From Lepidodermella squamata (Eukaryota; Gastrotricha), in NCBI GenBank assembly GCA_047495785.1, contig JBLDXI010000014.1, positions 62,001-126,000 of the forward strand: a stretch of DNA of 64,000 nt, written 5' to 3'. The notes under the pieces are model-generated. The model worked only from the letters and a program-made list of their open reading frames with translations, searched no databases and was not told where the DNA came from. Made by a program: the position numbers and the translations under genes. Shown piece by piece: positions 58,169 to 64,000 of the stretch; the stretch's first letter is position 1, and the number at the start of each line of letters is the position of its first letter.

Positions 58169-61100
58169 GGATTGCTGCGATTGCGGCGGCTTGTTGGTGC
58201 TGGAGCTGGTGCAGCGCCTGTTGGTTGGGACTTACGGCCGCGTCGGCGCCGTTCGACGACGACGACGACGAGGGGGCCGCCGACGAGCCGGCGGGCGGCA
58301 GCGACACAAGAAAAGATGGCGATGCTCCGGGAGCAGGAGCGTTAACATTGGTAGCATTGGCAGGCATTGCAACAGTAGCAGCAGCAGGCGAAGTTACAGC
58401 AGAAGCAGCGCCAGGCACAGCAGAGGAGCACTGTGAATGTTGGGCGGCCTATTTTTACGATTATTATTATGATTAAGATTGAATTGGCAAGACACGGATG
58501 GGTAAAGAATGCATGTCAAGAAGTCTCCAATAGTACAAGAATATTAGGGTGTGTGTACATGTGTCTCATTTTAAGATATGAGCTGAACGACTACGGTTAT
58601 AAGATTTTCATTCCCAAGTCATATGGAGAGGCAAATCAATAGCAGTTTTGTTAGGAGTGTACAGGAAAAGTGCTGGTGGGTTAAATTAAGTTGGATAGGT
58701 GGGGTATAGGGAGCCAGGTAAAAATAGGCCATTACATCACGTTCGACGCTACTCTGTTGTGTCATTTTTCAAGCAAACGTAGAACCAGTTCCGTTATTCA
58801 TTAAATAACATAGCTCTGCCTGCGTTTTTGCGTGTGCGGGAAATATTTTCGCAAGAAAATATTCCCCATTTTATCAAGTGTGCGTTTTTAAAGTTCTTTT
58901 ATTACGAAGGGTCAAGCGCGGCGCTAAGATTGGCATGCAAAAAATAGCTGGCTTTGGCAACAGATAATATGCGAGTTAAACCATGAGCAGATTTTAGCAG
59001 CATTTTAGCCCGTCCGTTACAATAATCTAGAGTCACTTTGAATTAAAAAACGCTAACACCGAAAAAAACCAGAAGCCCCACGAACAAAACCATGCGCAGC
59101 GTGAAATTAAGGGATCATACGTAAAGAAAAACCAATTTATACAAAAATCACAAGACTTGTAATATTATGCACATGCGGTTATAATACGTCGAACCAAGAC
59201 ATTTAAGCAGCGTTGATACATGCGGTTGAATGAAAGCTGATTGCTGAATTTCCGTCGCAATCGATTAAGGTAGAGCGAGCTAAAATTAGAAGCGCACAAG
59301 ACACCACCGCCCACGGCTAGAATGCACCTCTAAAATGGCTACGATATATATAGGTATTTAAAAACGCACACGACATTCGCACACACGCGAAAACAAATCA
59401 CTGGCGCAGTGATTAAAAAACTGGCAGAGTAGCGGTTAATTGTTTCATCATTTTTTAAACATGGCCAAGTCAAAAAATGAGGACAAAACAACAGAGCAGC
59501 TAAAATAACGTGTTAAGTCTTTGTTGCTGTTAATAAAATATTGTCTATATTGTTTACATGCAGTTATTTTCGACAACATTGAGTTTCTTTCGACTTTTTT
59601 TGTATTCAAATAGATGGCGGAAGCGTGGCAGCTATAGATGACAGACTTAAATTCCCGCAACTATTAAACCCTTTTCCTGAGAAGCTGATATTAGTAGTTT
59701 AAAGGTGGGAGAATTTCATCTCTCTGTGTTCATCTCATCTACATCTACAGCGGAGGGATGATGAGTTGTGATGATGATGAGAGGTGCGAAATTCTGTGTG
59801 TCATCGACCTACCTCAGCTTTGGTGCCAAGTGACGATTTGTTGCCGCTCTGACTTCCCGCCGCCGACGACGCCGACGAGGTGGTCGGCGACTGGCTGCTG
59901 GGCGGTTGCTGCTGTTGCTGCTGTTGTTGTTGTTGGGCAGCAGCGGCGGCGAGTTGTTGCGCAGCCGCCATTTGCTGAGCGACGGCGACTTGGTTGACTA
60001 GACTTTGTTGGAAATCAGCTAATTGCTGTTGTTGCTGTTGATGCTGCTGCTGTTGCTGTTGCTGGTGAACAGCGTGCTGTTGTTGCACCTGTTGCTGCTG
60101 TTGCTGTTGCGCCGCAGCGATGGCCGCAGCCAACTGCGCGTTCTGCAGCGCCATCGCCGATGACTGTCCGGCCTGCGTGTTGAACTGGAAGTTGGGCGCG
60201 AACGCAGCAGCGCTACCACCGGGAGCTGCTAGATAGCCGGCATTACTCTGCAGACAAGAAATACAAACACGTTCAATAAGCAATTCATTATTACAGGGCA
60301 AAATGGAGTGGAAAACTTGCAAGGTTTCCTTCAAGACCCCAGCTTTGAAGCAGCATTGCTTGCTTCTAATTGAGGCAAAAAGGAAAAGTTCGAATTTAAA
60401 AATACTACCTTAAAATTCATTAAAAAAGCAAATAATCTAATATTGATAAATTCTCGAAAAAATTCTCAAAAAAATTCTTGCATGTTTCCCGATAAATTAT
60501 TGTAAAAAAATAAATAAAAAGTAAGTTAAACAAGGCCGCGTACAAGAAGTTGATAAGCAGCGGCATTGTGGCCAGCCAAAGCGAGGGCAGGTGCTTGAGG
60601 ATTGGGAATCTGAATTGCCTTTCCACTGATTGGGTCGATCATTGCCTGAGAAAGAGAGACAGAGAAGAAATAGACAACAGTTAAAAATACACACAGGATG
60701 AGCGGTCATTCTCATTCATTCATCACACACGGTCATATCTTCAAATAGTGAGCTAACTAATTTGTTCATGGCATATTATTGTTTGAAAAAACGGCGTGCA
60801 CGTAACGACAACTTCATGCATGAGCGCAGATCCCGCGATTAATAGCAATACTGTCTCCAATTAAATGTTATAGATCCCATTATTTATTAAATTGGAACGA
60901 CAAATAGATCGCCGCTCTGTTTCGTTTAAATGCGTGAAAATGCAGTAAAAGTATTCTAATTGTATTTGAAAGCCAGTGAGTGTTCTCGACGGTCCCATGA
61001 AGGTATGTACGAATCATACCGACTACTACTTTGTAAACGGTCCAAGAAAGTGCGCGAACGATAATAATTATATGAGAAAGGTGCCTTCCGATTTGACGGG

Positions 61101-61865
61101 AAAGTTCAAAGAGAATGTAACCGCCCGTTTTTCCACGGCTTCAACTTACGATTGTCTGGCTATTACTGGGCACCGGCGATGACCCGCCAGCGGCGTTATG
61201 ATGATGATGCGAATGGGTCTGGTGTTTCAAAATCATTAATTACAGTTTTTCAAACAGCCATCAAGCGACACAACACATGGCTCGCGCGGGCGAGGAAATA
61301 ATACATTCATGTGACATTTAAAAGGCGGAAAATAAGCCGTAGTAGTAATACACGTCAAAAAAACGTACGAATGAGCCGGGTTGGCCGCCACCAGAGCCTC
61401 CAGCGAGCAGGCTGGCGGCAGTAAGGGCACCATTTGCCGCCGGTTGAGCGAGACCCGAGGGCTGGCCACCACCGATCATCATCTGCATCTGCATGTTCTT
61501 CAAAATCAAGTTATTGCGACCGTTTTGAAGCAATAATTCTCGAAGATGCTGAGGAGGGTGTAAATATTTGCAGGGAGGTTCTTTCCGATTACATTTTCCC
61601 TAGAAAAATTAAAAATTTCCTAATGAAAAAAAAATTGAATTCGAAATTCGAAGGTTACCTTAATGTAGTCGAAGCAACACACGACACGGCCATTTTGGAC
61701 CTCGACGTGAGGCGGCGGATGGGCGTATTTGCACTCGGTATCTGTGCGGCTGCATTTGTTTCGTTGGTATTCGCGACAGACCTCGAGCGTCAGCCAGCGC
61801 GAGTCTTTCTGGCTGATAAGATTCATAACCGGGCTGAGAGCTTGAACAGGAACCGAAAGAGCCAT
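55237..61865 (-). CDS. mbl: Muscleblind-like splicing regulator
   Basis: Nine exons in phase: 61865-61659, 61599-61369, 60645-60532, 60247-59813, 58430-58068, 57334-57001, 56364-56081, 55547-55463 and 55382-55237, giving about 732 aa. The N-terminal CCCH pair matches MBNL: DSRWLTLEVCREYQRNKCSR, CKYAHPP, then CFDYIKGKCNRKEPPCKYLH and NGRNNLILKNMQMQMM. The middle is Ala/Gln-rich with long polyQ stretches. LTAAGLVPLSKRPA corresponds to the conserved KRP segment. The C-terminus has a second CCCH pair (CRDFKTGQCNRAYCKYVH and CKDFAHGRCSRNRCRFYH) and ends YQFYALNN. MBNL proteins bind YGCY RNA motifs and control alternative splicing. Exon 58430 can read past its donor to a stop at 58047, giving a shorter isoform. 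Exon 60645 has a second usable donor, also in phase, ending at 60544. Confidence 0.92.
58118..58168. repeat. CAA/CAG triplet tract encoding polyglutamine
   Basis: A run of about 18 glutamine codons of muscleblind exon 58430-58068, mostly pure CAA on the coding strand with a few CAG interruptions. Other CAG/CAA-rich tracts lie at 59909-59935 and 60019-60110 in the same gene. Confidence 0.85.
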
Positions 61866-64000
61866 TTCGAAATGTGTGGTTTCAGTCGATTCGTGGTGAT
61901 GAAAAATGATTTAAGTTATTGTTGGCGTGGTCAGTCGATTTCAGGCCACGCAGGTGAGCTGTTTGCTAGCGTGATGATTGAACAAGAAATGATGATGATA
62001 AGAGAAAGGCAGCAGGCGGCAGGCTTGCGCGATTGAGTAGTAGCTGTGAAAAATGCAAACAACAATCGTAAAAACGGTCGAAGAGGGTACACACGGATTG
62101 GGTAATCACTATTAAAATAAAGCCCAGCCCTGCTCATAGTTTCGATAACAATATTGCTATTATTATTAATATTATTACTACTAGTAATGTCGCCGACCGG
62201 GTGTTTGCTCTCTACAAAAGTGAAGCGGCGACTCCCGGTTCGGGCGACGGGTGCCCGTGCTTGGGAGCAGGTAAACAAACGCACCTAATGGCGGCGAGTC
62301 GATTGCGCAGGCGGACGTAATAGATATTGGAGCAGGCAGCGCGCAGAAATCACACACAAAGTGCTACTAGTAGGTTGTTTTTAGGGCGCTCAGCGTTTGG
62401 ACCAGTGTGCTCGAGCCAGGTGAGTTCGTTCGAACGAAGTAGGCGGCTACAGCGGCAACAACTACAACGACGGTGATCGCTGACGGGTCGGCACAGGCGG
62501 CGCAGTAAACAATAACCAGGCAAAGCTGCTATTTATAAAGCAAACCCACAACCTAAGTTTAAGAGCCTAGATCGAGAATAAAAAAAAAGCATGAATCATC
62601 AATTCGAAAAATAGTTCAGGTGGATTGGTACATGTTCGTACATACATAGAAGTAAACAATGGCTTTTGGTGTTTATACAGAAAACCCCAATTTTAAGAGC
62701 CTATAAATATCAGAGTGAAAGAGAGGGTACGACGAAGAGAGAGAAATAAGGCAAAAAATGCAAATTTATGTATCGTTGAGCTGCCTGCCACTCGACGGCG
62801 CGTGGCAAAAAACACGGCATTATGCTAATGCGGCTGGGTGATAATGCACGCACGAGTAGACAAAAGGTGGCGGCCGAAATCGAAGGTTTCATCTTCGTTA
62901 TCATGGCATTTCCAAGGTGGGAGGTAGAGAATGGGTTGTAGAAGAGATAAGAAGACTATAGAGTAAGGGTGCGACATATAGCGAGCGAGCGAGAGAGAGA
63001 GAGAATAACGACTGATGATAGGTATATGCCCCTATACTTATGCATCAGGTATTGCGGCATATACAAGTAGTAGAAAATGAAGAACAGACGGACATGGATG
63101 GGTAAATAGTTTGCTCTTTGGCGGCTAGAACCTGGTTTGCTGCAGCTTCTGCGCTTCGACTGCCATTATCTGCGATGAGCTTGGCGGAGATCTTTACGAC
63201 AAAATGGTAGTGTAACTGCTCATTCGTTTTCTTACAGCGGCGACGGTGATGGTATGGACCACCGATGAATGTCTTTCTACTATGCGGCGGCATGTGTACA
63301 CTCAGCGTTTTGGCTTGTACATGGGCGTGTGATGAATAAACGACGAGCAGCACGGCGACATTAATAATGATTGAAGACGGTGCTGTTGTAGCCACCAGCA
63401 TGACAGTCAGCACTGTGTAAATGCCAAGCGAGAGATGCGCGCTGGCTCCGCAGTGCTGCTGCTGCTGCTGCTGTGTGCCTACGCCGGTGGTGATGGTGGT
63501 GGTGGTGGTAGTGGCGCTGGTTGTGGTAGTGGTGGCGCTGATATTTGTACAGCCTGCCCGAGCATATATTATTATACATATTGCCGTAGTAATAATAAAT
63601 CGCGCGAGGCAGCGAATAATTTTTCGATTGTCAGTCGTCATCGCGTATACACATGCACAGCCGCGCGCCCGCATTCCTGCGCATCATCATCATCTTCGTT
63701 CAGGTAAAAAGTCGGCGATGGCGGCACAAGACGCCCTGCCGCCGCCGCCACACATAAACACGCCCAAAAAACATAACACAGGCGTTGCACAGATAAATAT
63801 TTTTTAACGACGGCGACAGGTGGTATATGTTGTAATGTAGGTTGGGCGGAGGTTGGGTGGTAGTGAAAAAAATTATCGCCATTAAGGTGGCTGGGCGCAC
63901 GAGAATTACGAGCCAGACGCGCTCGAGCTCACTCTCTTGTCGTCGCGCAGTTGTTCTGCTGCTAGAGGCCAGTCTGCCTGCAGCAGATAATGCGCTTAAT
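61866..64000. other. Muscleblind upstream region to window end
   Basis: No coding exon supported. Likely 5' UTR, first intron or promoter of muscleblind. It contains a GA-rich microsatellite (62984-63003), a GTG-rich triplet tract (63487-63540, with the CTG run at 63455-63472), and several overlapping low-complexity frames that I consider chance. Confidence 0.5.

Noticed and set aside
58092-58436. Plus-strand poly-leucine frame
   Set aside because: It is the complement of the CAA/CAG tract of muscleblind.
63045-63807. Long frames on both strands near the window end
   Set aside because: Low-complexity His/Thr/Gly runs produced by GTG-type microsatellites, without splice support.
1-64000. tRNA, rRNA or CRISPR features
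   Set aside because: No cloverleaf, rRNA-like core or regularly spaced identical repeats were recognised by eye; a dedicated scan could still find a tRNA.

Overview
This is a gene-dense stretch of an animal genome. The genes are interrupted by many short GT-AG introns (about 45-110 nt), with a few introns of kilobase length. It carries clear metazoan orthologues: E2F4/5, UPF3, UVRAG, a Rab8/10-like GTPase, DNAJC27 (RJL), a jitterbug/FLN-2 type filamin with three calponin-homology domains, a GT6 glycosyltransferase, two C2H2 zinc-finger proteins and muscleblind. The three-CH filamin points to a protostome, probably an ecdysozoan. The compact introns, and an RJL GTPase that I recall as missing from some worms and insects, make a tardigrade a reasonable guess, but I cannot prove the taxon from sequence alone. 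No bacterial operon, CRISPR array, rRNA or tRNA was recognised.

Layout: 1-3.2 kb is intergenic with a foldback repeat. 3.27-5.2 kb is E2F (+). 7.25-7.74 kb is an unrecognised four-exon 108-aa zinc-ligand protein (-). 8.3-9.2 kb is a second foldback made of a GC-rich minisatellite. 9.87-16.0 kb is a same-strand cluster transcribed Rab, UVRAG, UPF3 (-), with gaps of only about 300-360 bp. 16.3-17.1 kb is a retrotransposon remnant. 17.4-18.54 kb is DNAJC27 (+). 19.6-36.66 kb is filamin (-), with three internal alternative first exons. 38.0-41.3 kb is a graveyard of three non-LTR reverse-transcriptase remnants. 42.2-43.2 kb is GT6 (+). 43.35-48.0 kb holds two C2H2 genes (+). 48.87-50.6 kb is a better-preserved but broken non-LTR copy with a (TAAA)n tail. 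51-51.8 kb holds direct and inverted repeats. 55.24-61.87 kb is muscleblind (-), with its upstream region running to the window end.

Exon models were built by joining open frames at GT-AG (once GC-AG) sites and checking reading phase. Every gene model listed sums to a whole number of codons. The most interesting items are: the GT6 gene, from a family best known in vertebrates and some bacteria; the nested starts and an unresolved stop-containing exon in filamin; an atypical second CCCH pair in muscleblind; two different foldback repeats; and the uncharacterised small spliced gene.
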